Source: Pelagicoccus sp. SDUM812002
GTDB taxonomy: Bacteria > Verrucomicrobiota > Verrucomicrobiia > Opitutales > Opitutaceae
Length of the DNA: 64,000 nt
Assembly (NCBI RefSeq): GCF_031127835.1
Contig: NZ_JARXHX010000003.1
Coordinates: 1 to 64,000 of the forward strand
Direction: 5' to 3'
The number at the start of each line of letters is the position of its first letter. The stretch's first letter is position 1. The translations under genes were made by a program, and so were the position numbers. The notes beneath the pieces are model-generated. The model was not told where the DNA came from. It saw nothing but the letters and a program-made list of their open reading frames with translations, and searched no databases. This document shows positions 53,999 through 63,037 of this stretch, piece after piece.

Positions 53999-55699
53999 AT
54001 GAGTTCCGCAGACGCGACCCAAAAGCTCGAGAAAAACGAGTACCTCAAAGAGGAGAGTAACAATCTCCGCGGCACCCTTATGGAGGAGCTGGCAGACACC
54101 AGCACCGCCGGCATTTCCGCCGACGCTTCCCAGCTCACCAAGTTCCACGGCATGTACGTGCAGGACGACCGCGACATTCGCGGAGAGCGCCGCGTCAAGA
54201 AACTGGAAAAGGCCTTCTCCTTCATGCTCCGCGTACGTCTTCCGGGCGGAGTCTGCTCCCCTGAGCAGTACCTCATGATGGACCAGCTTTCCACCGACTA
54301 CGGCAACCACACGATCCGCCTCACTACTCGTCAAACCTACCAGCTGCACGGCTTGCTCAAAGGCAACTTGCGCAACATCATCCGCGGTATGGACAAGGTC
54401 CTCATGGACTCCATCGGAGCCTGCGGCGACATCAACCGCAACGTCATGTGCCAGCCGGATTTCAAGAAGACCCACGCTCACGCCGACGTCTACGAGATCG
54501 CAAAGAACATCTCCCTGCACTTGCTTCCGAAGGGCAAAGCCTACCGCGAAATCTTCATCGACGGCGAAAAGTTCTCCGGCGAAGTCGAAGAAGAGCCCAT
54601 CTACGGCACCACTTACCTGCCGCGTAAATTCAAGATCGGCGTAGCAATTCCTCCGACCAACGACGTCGACGTCTTCTCGCAGGACCTCGGCTACATCGCC
54701 ATTTTCGAAGGTAAAACCCTCACCGGCTTCAACGTCACTGTCGGCGGCGGTCTCGGCACCACCCACGGCAATGACAAAACCTACCCACGTGTCGCAGACG
54801 TGATAGGCTTCTGCACTCCCGATCAGGTGAACCAGGTCGCCGAAGCCGTCGTACTCGCCCAGCGCGACAACGGCTCCCGCACCGACCGCAAGAATGCTCG
54901 CCTCAAGTACACCATCGACCGCATGGGCCTCGCCGCCTTCAAGGCCGAAGTGGAGAAACGCACCGGTTTCGCCCTCGGCGAAGCGAAGCCATTCGAGTTC
55001 AACACCATTCAGGACGACTACGGCTGGAACCAGGACATCAACGGCAAGTGGTACTACGTGCAGTTCGTCGCCTCCGGACGTATCGTCGACAAGGATGGCA
55101 TCAACCTCCGCACCGCTTTTCGCGAGATCGCCCAAATCCACAAGGGAGACATCCGCCTCACCCCGACCCAGAACCTCGCGTTCTGCGGCATCGACGAGGC
55201 AGACAAGGCCGCGATACAGAAGATCCTAGACAACAATGGTGTCGCCGGTCCGGAAAAGCTCTCCGGACTGCGCAAGAACGCCATGGCTTGCCCAGCCTTA
55301 CCAACCTGCGGACTCGCCCTTTCCGAGTCCGAGCGCTTCATCCCAGACCTCCTCGACGAGTTCGAGAAAGTCCTAGACGAAGCTGGCCTCACCGACGACG
55401 CGATCAGCATCCGCATGACTGGTTGCCCGAATGGCTGCGCCCGTCCTTACCTCGCTGAGATCGGCCTCATCGGAAAGGCTCCCGGCAAGTACAACCTTTA
55501 CCTCGGAGCCGCCTACAATGGCATGCGCCTGAACACGCTCTACAAGGAAAGCATCACTTCCGAAGAGATCGTTCCTTCCGTAGAGCCTCACCTCAAGGCC
55601 TACGCCAAGGAGCGCCAGGAAGGCGAAGGCTTCGGCGACTTCTGCGTTCGCACCGGCGTCGTGACTCCACCGAGCAAATTCACCGTCGGCCAAGACTGA
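53999..55699 (+). CDS. cysI: Assimilatory sulfite reductase, hemoprotein (siroheme/4Fe-4S) subunit
   Basis: A 566-residue CysI-type enzyme reducing sulfite to sulfide with six electrons. Ferredoxin-like half-domains with TDYGNHTIRLTTRQTYQLHG and CGDINRNVMC lead to the 4Fe-4S/siroheme cysteines in CPALPTCGLAL and RMTGCPNGCARPYLAEIG (C-x5-C and C-x3-C). Length equals E. coli CysI. No cysJ flavoprotein, cysH or siroheme gene lies nearby, so the electron donor is encoded elsewhere or is ferredoxin. It is monocistronic with a strong terminator, with no clear riboswitch in the leader. Confidence 0.94.
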   Translation: MSSADATQKLEKNEYLKEESNNLRGTLMEELADTSTAGISADASQLTKFHGMYVQDDRDIRGERRVKKLEKAFSFMLRVRLPGGVCSPEQYLMMDQLSTDYGNHTIRLTTRQTYQLHGLLKGNLRNIIRGMDKVLMDSIGACGDINRNVMCQPDFKKTHAHADVYEIAKNISLHLLPKGKAYREIFIDGEKFSGEVEEEPIYGTTYLPRKFKIGVAIPPTNDVDVFSQDLGYIAIFEGKTLTGFNVTVGGGLGTTHGNDKTYPRVADVIGFCTPDQVNQVAEAVVLAQRDNGSRTDRKNARLKYTIDRMGLAAFKAEVEKRTGFALGEAKPFEFNTIQDDYGWNQDINGKWYYVQFVASGRIVDKDGINLRTAFREIAQIHKGDIRLTPTQNLAFCGIDEADKAAIQKILDNNGVAGPEKLSGLRKNAMACPALPTCGLALSESERFIPDLLDEFEKVLDEAGLTDDAISIRMTGCPNGCARPYLAEIGLIGKAPGKYNLYLGAAYNGMRLNTLYKESITSEEIVPSVEPHLKAYAKERQEGEGFGDFCVRTGVVTPPSKFTVGQD

Positions 55700-55737
55700 C
55701 CGGCTGGAGCGATCTTGGTCGCGAAATCCATTTCTCC

Positions 55738-55771
55738 AAAGGCGGACCGCATCAGCGGTCCGCCTTTTTTT
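55738..55771 (+). terminator. Rho-independent terminator of cysI
   Basis: GGCGGACCGC pairs perfectly with GCGGTCCGCC around a 4-nt loop (ATCA), followed by seven T residues, 42 bp after the cysI stop. Confidence 0.95.
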
Positions 55772-56044
55772 GCCAATTTCCAATTTGCGGGAAGTCACGG
55801 AGCGAGGCGGACAGGGCGGAACCGGACCCACCAGATAAAAGCGCCAGCGGAGGCACGACTTCCACGTCGTCCACGCTGCAGGATCGGTACATTTCGTAAC
55901 AGCAACTCAAATGAAGAACAGTCGTCTCAGCGACGACCCGACCCAACCTCTCGCATCCACCTAGCTTGCTCTCTCTGGGTTCCCTTACGCAGCCGCACCC
56001 CGCGCTTTCGCATCCAAGAATGCCGCAGAAACGTACCCCTTACT

Positions 56045-57091
56045 ATGACTGCCACCAACTCTACCTCGCTTAAGCCCGCCCTCGTCGCTTGTTTCGCCGC
56101 CCTTTTCGCCCTGCTGGCGACACCCTCCACGGTAGCCCAAGAGGAAAACCTCCGCCTCGAAAACTGGGAATATCCATTCCCTGAATACACGTACCAATTC
56201 AAGAGCCAACTCGAAGACCACGAGATGGTCTACATGGACCTCTTCCCTGAAAGCACTGCCAACGGTGAAACCGTAGTCCTGCTCCACGGCAAGAACTTCT
56301 CCGGCTCCTATTTCGAGGAAACAGCAACGGCCCTCAGCGAGAGCGGATACCGCGTCCTCATACCCGACCAGATCGGCTTCGGCAAGTCCACCAAGCCAGA
56401 GCACTACCACTACACGTTCCAGCAGCTCGCCATTAATACCATGGGCCTGCTGCAGTCGCTAGAGATCGAGAGCGCCCACATGCTGGGACACTCAATGGGC
56501 GGCATGCTCGCCACACGCTTCGCTCTGTTGTATCCCGATTACACGGAGTCACTCACCCTTCTCAATCCCATCGGACTCGAGGACTGGAAAGCTCTCGGCG
56601 TACCTTACCGCCCCGTCGAGGCCTGGTATCAGCAAGAGCTACAGAAAACCGCAAAATCGATAAAAGAGTACCAGCTCAAGTCCTACTATGACGGGAAATG
56701 GAAGCCCGCCTACGATCCTTGGGTCAACCAGCTCGCCAGCTACCTCGAGAGCCCTGACTACGCCCGCATGGCCTGGAACCAAGCGCTCACCTATGACATG
56801 ATCTTCACCCAACCTGTCGTCTACGAATTGCCGAAGCTCAAGATGCCCACTTTGCTCATCATTGGCCAACGGGACCGCACCGCCTTGGGCAAGGACGTTG
56901 TCAACGCCAAGGAGCGGGCCAAGCTAGGCGACTACGAAATGCTTGGCAAACTCACCCAGCAAGCCATCCCAGAATCCCAGCTAGTGGAGCTTGACGGCAT
57001 CGGGCACCTTCCCCACATCGAAGCTTTTGATCGCTTCATCGAGCCGTACACCCAATTCCTGCTGACCCACGCCAATCCCGAGGCGGACTGA
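56045..57091 (+). CDS. Secreted alpha/beta hydrolase
   Basis: A 348-residue hydrolase with a signal peptide (ALVACFAALFALLATPSTVA, residues 11-30). The oxyanion loop is VVLLHGKNFSG. DQIGFGKSTKP and the nucleophile elbow LGHSMGGMLATRFAL follow, with the acid in LIIGQRDRTALG and the histidine in DGIGHLPHIE. It resembles epoxide-hydrolase/haloperoxidase-type enzymes, and the substrate is unknown. I chose the ATG at 56045, which begins the signal peptide. The 340 bp upstream, after the cysI terminator, hold no clear gene. Confidence 0.85.
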   Translation: MTATNSTSLKPALVACFAALFALLATPSTVAQEENLRLENWEYPFPEYTYQFKSQLEDHEMVYMDLFPESTANGETVVLLHGKNFSGSYFEETATALSESGYRVLIPDQIGFGKSTKPEHYHYTFQQLAINTMGLLQSLEIESAHMLGHSMGGMLATRFALLYPDYTESLTLLNPIGLEDWKALGVPYRPVEAWYQQELQKTAKSIKEYQLKSYYDGKWKPAYDPWVNQLASYLESPDYARMAWNQALTYDMIFTQPVVYELPKLKMPTLLIIGQRDRTALGKDVVNAKERAKLGDYEMLGKLTQQAIPESQLVELDGIGHLPHIEAFDRFIEPYTQFLLTHANPEAD

Positions 57092-57188
57092 AGTCCTGGA
57101 GCGTGGCCTCGCGCTCCATAGCAAGGACACATCCTCAGCGAATCAGCTGTTGCCGTCCTGCGGCAGCACCGTATCCTATACGACCAAT

Positions 57189-58022
57189 ATGACTTACCTC
57201 CGCCCCTTGCTCGTCCTCCTTCTGCTAACTTCGCTCAGAGCTGCCCCCTTCATGAACGCTTCAGATTCCTTCACTTGGCCAGGTGGCGCCGGAGCCGCCG
57301 TATGCCTCACTTACGACGATTCTTTGCCCTCTCAACTCGACATCGCCTACCCGCAGCTCGAAGCAGCCGGAGTCAAAGGCACCTTCTTCCTCCAAGCCAA
57401 AGCCGACACCATGGAGCAGCGCCTCGAGGAATGGCGTCAAGTCGGCGCCGCTGGACACGAGCTCGCCAGCCACTCACTCTACCATCCCTGCCGCAGAGGC
57501 CTGCCAGGTCGCGACTGGGTCGCCGAATCGCGAGACCTCGACCACTACACCATCGAGCGCCTGCGCGACGAACTCCTCCTCACCAACACCCTTCTGCAAG
57601 CCCTCGACGGCAACAATGCCCGCACCTTCGCCTATCCCTGCGGAGATACAGCAGTAGCAAACGGCCAAGAATCCTTCCTGCCCGTCACCAACGAACTCTA
57701 CCTCGCCTCCCGCGGCGTGTCATCACCCCAACTCTCAAGCATGAAGGAGCTCGACTTCAACAATACGCCCGCCTTCGACCTCTCCCATCAGGATTTGAAA
57801 TCCACGATCGCGTATTTGGAAAGCTGTTACAAAAGCGGAACCGTCGCCATCTTCCTAAATCACGGCGTCGGTGGCGACTATCTCGTAACCGATCCGCAAC
57901 TACACCAAGAGCTCCTCGACTACCTCGCCGCCAACCAAGACCGATTCTGGGTCGACACCTTCAAGGCCGTGATGACCCACACCCGACAGGAATTCGAACG
58001 CCTCGACTGGTCCGTTCAATAA
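57189..58022 (+). CDS. Secreted polysaccharide deacetylase (NodB homology)
   Basis: A 277-residue carbohydrate esterase family 4-like protein with a signal peptide (LLVLLLLTSLRAAP). The catalytic core shows CLTYDDSLPSQL (metal and base Asp at 43-44), GVKGTFFLQAKAD, the metal His pair in ASHSLYHP (His95, His99), and TFAYPCGD. It removes N- or O-acetyl groups from a glycan in the periplasm or outside; substrate uncertain. It lies 97 bp after the hydrolase and may share its transcript. Confidence 0.85.
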   Translation: MTYLRPLLVLLLLTSLRAAPFMNASDSFTWPGGAGAAVCLTYDDSLPSQLDIAYPQLEAAGVKGTFFLQAKADTMEQRLEEWRQVGAAGHELASHSLYHPCRRGLPGRDWVAESRDLDHYTIERLRDELLLTNTLLQALDGNNARTFAYPCGDTAVANGQESFLPVTNELYLASRGVSSPQLSSMKELDFNNTPAFDLSHQDLKSTIAYLESCYKSGTVAIFLNHGVGGDYLVTDPQLHQELLDYLAANQDRFWVDTFKAVMTHTRQEFERLDWSVQ

Positions 58023-58506
58023 TCCATGTCGGTTGCTCGCAACATACCACCCAACGCTCTCCAGGTCGCCGCACCTCAAATGAGTCGCGGACCTAGGTAC
58101 ACGACTAATCTACAGCGTGAAATTGCTAGCGTACTATAGAATGCTTTACTGAAGCCTGGGACGGCGATCGCAAGAGAAACACTCTCTAAAAGCTCAACAA
58201 TCAAAGGGCATACTCTTCATTGTATTACCCGTCAGGTCGATCGATTTCATATAGCTCATTGAGCTGTTAAGCTTCCAGTCTGAAAGTCAACTCTTCGGAG
58301 CAACTTCTCTGCACGCGAAGGCCCACGGATTCCCCAGTGGGCCTTCTTCTATATTGTAGATCCAACCAACGTACAGTACCGAACCCAGTTCTTATCGCCT
58401 AGTTGAAAGTGCTCAGCGAAATTAATACAGCTACACCTCCAAGACATTCAACCCTCGGACGAGACGCAAAGAGTTTTGCTTAACTGTCCTTACCCGCCGG
58501 CTACGA
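58023..58506. other. Gene-free stretch with an isolated terminator hairpin
   Basis: About 480 bp with no convincing reading frame on either strand. It holds one strong hairpin (58318-58345). The latter half could encode a short RNA ending at that hairpin, or simply be the trailer of the deacetylase gene. Confidence 0.45.
58318..58350 (+). terminator. Strong hairpin/terminator in a gene-free region
   Basis: AAGGCCCAC pairs perfectly with GTGGGCCTT around a 10-nt loop, followed by CTTCTAT. It lies almost 300 bp after the deacetylase stop codon, far for a direct terminator. Confidence 0.55.
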
Positions 58507-59949
58507 TTATGACTCCAACACCTCCCGTAGTGCTTGAAGCCCTGCTTCCATCTTTTCCTCGCTGAATGAGGAAAAGCCGAATATCAACCCGTCCCGCTCC
58601 ACTGAGTCCGGTCCATAGCTGGAAATCGACATGAACACATAGCCACGCTTGCGACCTTCTTCCGCGAGCCTTAGCGGGTCGACCGGCTGCTTGTAATAAC
58701 CCACGAAGTGCATCCCTCCGTCGGTTACCCCCACCTCGATCCAGTCGCCTAACAGGTCTTCCACACGCTCCGCTAGCCAGCGAGACCTTCTCTCGTAGAG
58801 CTTCCTCATTTTTCTGAGGTGACGCTGAAAATGGCCTTCCCGAATAAATGCCGCTAACGTTGCCTGCAGCGAAACGGGCGGATTCATGGCTGCCGTTTTC
58901 CAAAGAGCTAAAAAATCTGGATACACCGACCTTGGCACAACGAGATAACCGATTCGGAGATCCGGAAACATCGAGCGAGTAAACGTACCCAAGTACAGGA
59001 TACGATCTTGATTCGACAAACTCTGCATTGCGGGTAGCGGTTTTCCACGGAAGCGAAACTCGCTGTCATAGTCATCTTCTAGGATCCAAGCTCCGGACTT
59101 CCTTGCCCACTCAAGCAGTGCGGCCTGTCGCCCTACCGGCATTGCAACACCGAGTGGGAATTGCCGGGCTGGCGTCACAACGACGACCCGCGGCACCGTT
59201 TTCATCCGATCCAATACATCAACCAACATGCCTTGTTCATCCAACGGGACTGATCTTATCTTGGCTCCGTTCATGCGAAACGAATTCGTGATTCCGCGGT
59301 AACTCGGATTCTCCACCGCTACGGTATCGCCTAGATTCACTAATGCTCTAGCTACTAGCTCGATCCCAGGTTGGCTACCGCTCAATATCAAAACCTGTCC
59401 CGCCTCGCATCGCACGCCTCGTTGCGTGCTCAAGTGCCCCGCGATCGCTTCCCTTAATTCCCGGAAACCGCCTTCGCCATGGCCGTAGGTATTCAGCGAA
59501 TACGGCGAACCTCGCAATTGTTTCGCGTAAAGCTTCAACCAGAGCTCGGCCGGAAAGTCGTCCAAGGCCGCACAACCAGACAAAAAAGGCGGCTGTTCAA
59601 TGTAGCTTGAGGCGCTGCCCCTATGGGGACGTGGCCTTTCGATGGGCCTTGATTGCTTTCCGTCCAACCCCGCTCGAAAGAAGCCATCCGGCAGCTCTTT
59701 AGCCACAAAAGTTCCCGATCCCTTTTTCGTCTCCAGGTATCCCTCAGCAATCAATTGCTCGTAGCCTTGCGTGACGGTGATGCGAGCAACCCCGTACTTC
59801 AGGGCGAGCTCCCTGCTCGATGGCACCCGCTGCCCCGACTTCAACTGCCCTGATCGCACCGCGTCGCGAAACGCCTCATAAACCCGCTGGTAGGCAGGTA
59901 GCTGGCCTCTCTTCAATCGAGGCAATGCAGTGGACTTATCTCTTTTCAT
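58507..59949 (-). CDS. MocR-type (GntR-aminotransferase) regulator with Arg in place of the PLP lysine
   Basis: A 480-residue regulator. An N-terminal GntR winged helix (YQRVYEAFRDAVRSGQLKSG ... VPSSRELALKYGVARITVTQ, residues 18-62) precedes a fold-type I aminotransferase domain (about 120-475). The latter has the PLP-facing ENPSYRG, ILEDDYDSEF and LRIGYLV motifs. The Schiff-base position, normally Lys in GTFSKxxFP, is Arg325 (GTFTRSMFP), and the usual SHQ is ARQ. It therefore cannot bind PLP covalently. It is divergent from a PNPOx-fold gene, the classic PdxR-like layout. Confidence 0.88.
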   Translation of the reverse strand: MKRDKSTALPRLKRGQLPAYQRVYEAFRDAVRSGQLKSGQRVPSSRELALKYGVARITVTQGYEQLIAEGYLETKKGSGTFVAKELPDGFFRAGLDGKQSRPIERPRPHRGSASSYIEQPPFLSGCAALDDFPAELWLKLYAKQLRGSPYSLNTYGHGEGGFRELREAIAGHLSTQRGVRCEAGQVLILSGSQPGIELVARALVNLGDTVAVENPSYRGITNSFRMNGAKIRSVPLDEQGMLVDVLDRMKTVPRVVVVTPARQFPLGVAMPVGRQAALLEWARKSGAWILEDDYDSEFRFRGKPLPAMQSLSNQDRILYLGTFTRSMFPDLRIGYLVVPRSVYPDFLALWKTAAMNPPVSLQATLAAFIREGHFQRHLRKMRKLYERRSRWLAERVEDLLGDWIEVGVTDGGMHFVGYYKQPVDPLRLAEEGRKRGYVFMSISSYGPDSVERDGLIFGFSSFSEEKMEAGLQALREVLES

Positions 59950-59950
59950 A

Positions 59951-59978
59951 AAAGTGGCACTATTAACATGTCCACTTT
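59951..59978. promoter_or_regulatory. Inverted repeat in the MocR/PNPOx divergent promoter
   Basis: AAAGTGG (59951-59957) and CCACTTT (59972-59978) form 7-bp inverted arms 14 bp apart, one base upstream of the MocR start codon and 57 bp before the PNPOx-like gene. It is a candidate MocR binding site able to control both genes. Confidence 0.5.
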
Positions 59979-60034
59979 GCAGCTATCATCCAGCCCGAAA
60001 ATCACGATTCCTCCTTAACAACTCAAATCTCCCC

Positions 60035-60688
60035 ATGTCCTGTCCCTTTGCCAAAACCGACCGCACCCAGCCCAACCGCTCTCCCAAGCGAGTCTCGTTC
60101 GAGCGCGAACCGGTCTTCGCGGTCATCGACGAAGCGCCGATCTGCCACGTTGGATTTACCCTGCCAAATGGTCAGCCGTTTGTCATTCCGACCATTCACG
60201 CTCGCGTCGACCATCTCCTCTACTTTCATGGATCGACTCAAAGCCGTCTTTTGATGGCGATCGCTTCCGGCAATCCCATTTGCTGCACCTTCACGTTTCT
60301 CGATGGCATCGTAGCCGCCCGCTCCGCCATGCACCACTCTATGAACTATCGCTCGGTCGTCGCTTTCGGTACGGGGTACTTGCTCGAAGACGAAGCGGAA
60401 CGGCAGGAAGCATTTCGACTGACCGTGGAAAAATTGATCCCTGGCCGCTGGGAAAACTGTCGCCAACCAAACGAGGCCGAAGCGAAAGCCACAGCTATCG
60501 CCGCCCTGCGTATCGAGGAGGCCACGCTCAAGGTCCGTTCAGGCCCGCCGAGTGATATTGCCTCAGACATGGATAGCGCTCACTGGGCCGGTGTCCTCCC
60601 CATGCAAACCGTCTACGGTGCCCCTATTCCGGACCCTCAGCTCCCCAACGGACTAAGCGTTCCGCCACATATTCAGGCGCTGGTTTAG
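60035..60688 (+). CDS. Pyridoxamine 5'-phosphate oxidase-fold flavoprotein
   Basis: A 217-residue split-barrel flavoprotein of the COG3467 type (flavin/nitroimidazole-reductase-like). The barrel core is APICHVGFTLPNGQPFVIPT, YFHGSTQSRLLMAIASGNPI and MNYRSVVAFGTGYLLED, followed by a helical tail with GRWENCRQPNEAEAKATAIA. The N-terminus (MSCPFAKTDRTQP) is short and Cys-containing. The exact cofactor and substrate are unknown. It is divergently controlled with the MocR regulator. I chose the ATG at 60035. Confidence 0.85.
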   Translation: MSCPFAKTDRTQPNRSPKRVSFEREPVFAVIDEAPICHVGFTLPNGQPFVIPTIHARVDHLLYFHGSTQSRLLMAIASGNPICCTFTFLDGIVAARSAMHHSMNYRSVVAFGTGYLLEDEAERQEAFRLTVEKLIPGRWENCRQPNEAEAKATAIAALRIEEATLKVRSGPPSDIASDMDSAHWAGVLPMQTVYGAPIPDPQLPNGLSVPPHIQALV

Positions 60689-60740
60689 AGTATCGCAGTC
60701 TCGCTGCGATCATAGAACCACAAGGCCGAGGTAACGAACT

Positions 60741-61175
60741 TCAATCTACTTGGACAGACACTTCTGCGAGAATCGGCTTTTCCTTCGGCAGCGGTTCACT
60801 CTCGGTAACGGTTGCCAAAAAGTGCTCTGGCTTCATTTCCTGAATCGCGTTCAAGGCGATTTGGTAGCGGATCTTAGCGTCAAGCAAGTCGGCAAAATTA
60901 GCCGCGGCGCCGGAGCCTCCCTGGATCAGCTGCTCGCGCTGCTGGTAAATGGTCTCCTCCATCAAGGAGGCGTAGCGAGCCAAGGCCGCTACCAGTTTTT
61001 CCGACGGTTGAAACTCGGCGAACGGCTTCGCCTCTACGGACTCGATATCGACCGAGTCCAAGTACGCGATGATCGCTCCAGCGTGCTTATCGCTGAGCAA
61101 TAGCTTAAAGGTATCGCCGGCCTGAGCGAGCGAAGTGAGGGAGAGCAACAACAAGATTGCGGCAATTTTCGGCAT
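60741..61175 (-). CDS. Small secreted protein of unknown function
   Basis: A 144-residue protein with a signal peptide (AAILLLLSLTSLAQA, cleavage about 19), then a mostly helical body (EKLVAALARYASLMEETIYQ, IRYQIALNAIQEMKPEHFLA). I recognise no family. It is convergent with the PNPOx-like gene and divergent from the sulfatase. It has a single-gene layout. Confidence 0.65.
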   Translation of the reverse strand: MPKIAAILLLLSLTSLAQAGDTFKLLLSDKHAGAIIAYLDSVDIESVEAKPFAEFQPSEKLVAALARYASLMEETIYQQREQLIQGGSGAAANFADLLDAKIRYQIALNAIQEMKPEHFLATVTESEPLPKEKPILAEVSVQVD

Positions 61176-61357
61176 ACTCTCAACATAGCATCGCCGGTGC
61201 CAAGTCTTGCCAGAATTCCAAGCTCAGCAGAAACTGATAGTTACTTTACAGGCGGGCTCTGCATCCTGAGGTTTCTCCAAAAATGAATCTCCGAATAACG
61301 CCAGCGCCGCGCTTTGCTGGCAGACTTGCTGCGACACTCTATTTTCCCCGAAAACCC

Positions 61358-62767
61358 ATGCGACTCCTAATCATCTCCCTCACCCTAATTGCCGCCTCAA
61401 CGGCCCTCGCCGATCAAAAGCCGAACATCATCTACATCTTGGCCGATGACCTCGGCTACGGAGATTTGGGCGCCTATGGGCAGACCCATTTCCAGACGCC
61501 AAATATCGATTCGCTTGCCCAGCAAGGGATGCAGTTCACTCAACACTACTCGGGCAGCACCGTTTGCGCGCCGTCGCGTTGTTCCCTGTTAACCGGTAAA
61601 CACGTGGGACACACTGCCGTTCGCGGCAATTCCGAAGTACAGCCTGAAGGTCAGCTTCCCATGCCTGCCGACACCTACACGCTTGCCCATCTCCTGCAGG
61701 GGGCGGGCTACACCACCGGCGTATTCGGAAAGTGGGGACTTGGAGCTCCGGGCTCAGAGAGCGAACCGCTAAAGATGGGCTTCGATCGCTTCTACGGCTA
61801 TAACTGCCAGCGGCAAGCCCACCACTACTATCCCTACTTTCTCTGGAATGACGACGAGCGCGAGATCCTCTGGGACAACTTTGGCACTGAGACGGCAACC
61901 TACGCGCCGGACCTGATTCAGGAGCGAACCCTCGATTTCATCGAAGCCAACAAGGACCGGCCTTTCTTCTGTTACTACGCGCTTGTGCAACCTCATGCAG
62001 AAATGTTCGCACCAGAAAGTTACATGGAGAAGTACCGCGGCAAGTTCCTGCCGGAAAGCTCCTTCGAGGGCGTCGATGACGGTCCACGATTTCGCAAGGG
62101 TCCCTACGGTTCCCAGCCAGAGGCTCACGCCGCCTTCGCCGCCATGGTCAACCACATGGACGACGACATCGGTGAACTGCTCGCTAAGCTCGACGAGCTA
62201 GGGATTGCGGACAACACCCTCATTATCTTCACATCCGACAATGGCCCCCATAGCGAAGCGGGCCACGATCCCGATTTCTTCGGCTCAAACGGCGGCTTAC
62301 GCGGCTACAAGCGCGATCTCTACGAGGGCGGCATCCGGGTACCTATGTTGGTCAAGTGGCCAGGCAAAATCGCGGCAACTTCCACCTCCGACCATCTCTC
62401 CGCTTTTTGGGACGTCCTTCCCACGGTCGCAGACATCGTTGGACTACCCGTACCGGAAAACACCGACGGCATTTCCTTCCTGCCCAATCTTCTCGGCGAA
62501 CAGAACCAAGCAGAACATTCCTACCTCTATTGGGAGTTCCACGAGAAAAAGGGTCGCGTCGCCATTCGCAAAGGGGATTGGAAAGCCGTTCGCTACGACG
62601 TTTCGGTCGACCCCGATTCGCCGCTCGAGCTCTACGACCTATCCAAAGACCCGACCGAATCTCGCAACCTCGCCGCCGATCACCCCCAGTTGGTTCGCGA
62701 GCTCGATCGCTTGATTCGGGACGCCCGCACCGAGTCGCCGATCGACAAATACAATTTTGCGAAGTAG
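61358..62767 (+). CDS. Secreted sulfatase (formylglycine-dependent)
   Basis: A 469-residue type I sulfatase with a signal peptide (LIISLTLIAASTALA). Metal Asp residues lie in ILADDLGYGDLG (30-31). The formylglycine motif is CAPSRCSLLTGK (Cys70). Downstream are GKWGLG, SDNGPHSEAG and GSNGGLRGYKRDLYEGGIRV, typical of aryl- and polysaccharide sulfatases. It hydrolyses sulfate esters in the periplasm; the substrate is probably a marine sulfated glycan. The anaerobic or aerobic activating enzyme is not in the window. I chose the ATG at 61358. Confidence 0.92.
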   Translation: MRLLIISLTLIAASTALADQKPNIIYILADDLGYGDLGAYGQTHFQTPNIDSLAQQGMQFTQHYSGSTVCAPSRCSLLTGKHVGHTAVRGNSEVQPEGQLPMPADTYTLAHLLQGAGYTTGVFGKWGLGAPGSESEPLKMGFDRFYGYNCQRQAHHYYPYFLWNDDEREILWDNFGTETATYAPDLIQERTLDFIEANKDRPFFCYYALVQPHAEMFAPESYMEKYRGKFLPESSFEGVDDGPRFRKGPYGSQPEAHAAFAAMVNHMDDDIGELLAKLDELGIADNTLIIFTSDNGPHSEAGHDPDFFGSNGGLRGYKRDLYEGGIRVPMLVKWPGKIAATSTSDHLSAFWDVLPTVADIVGLPVPENTDGISFLPNLLGEQNQAEHSYLYWEFHEKKGRVAIRKGDWKAVRYDVSVDPDSPLELYDLSKDPTESRNLAADHPQLVRELDRLIRDARTESPIDKYNFAK

Positions 62768-63037
62768 AGGCCGAAGCGTCGGCGTTGCAATTGGAGCCCC
62801 GACGGCAGCGGGACAATTGCACGTTGCACCCCCTGCCGGCTCCTAGAGGCGGAGTGACTCTCTGGCACGAGCCATGCATCCCTCAAATCGCCGCGTCGGA
62901 TAACTGGCACAATCGCCTCTTGTACTCCGCGGGTGTTACCAGAGAGACCCCGAATAGGAATCGCCAGCATGTAACCGTTTTCCAGACGCGTCTCGACAAT
63001 AGCCTGAGAATCAGAACCGCAAAAAAGGGATTTAGAC

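Noticed and set aside
53933-55141. Long minus-strand open frame of about 400 codons opposite cysI
   Set aside because: A shadow of the sulfite reductase gene caused by its codon bias. It has no recognisable motif, and cysI is intact on the other strand.
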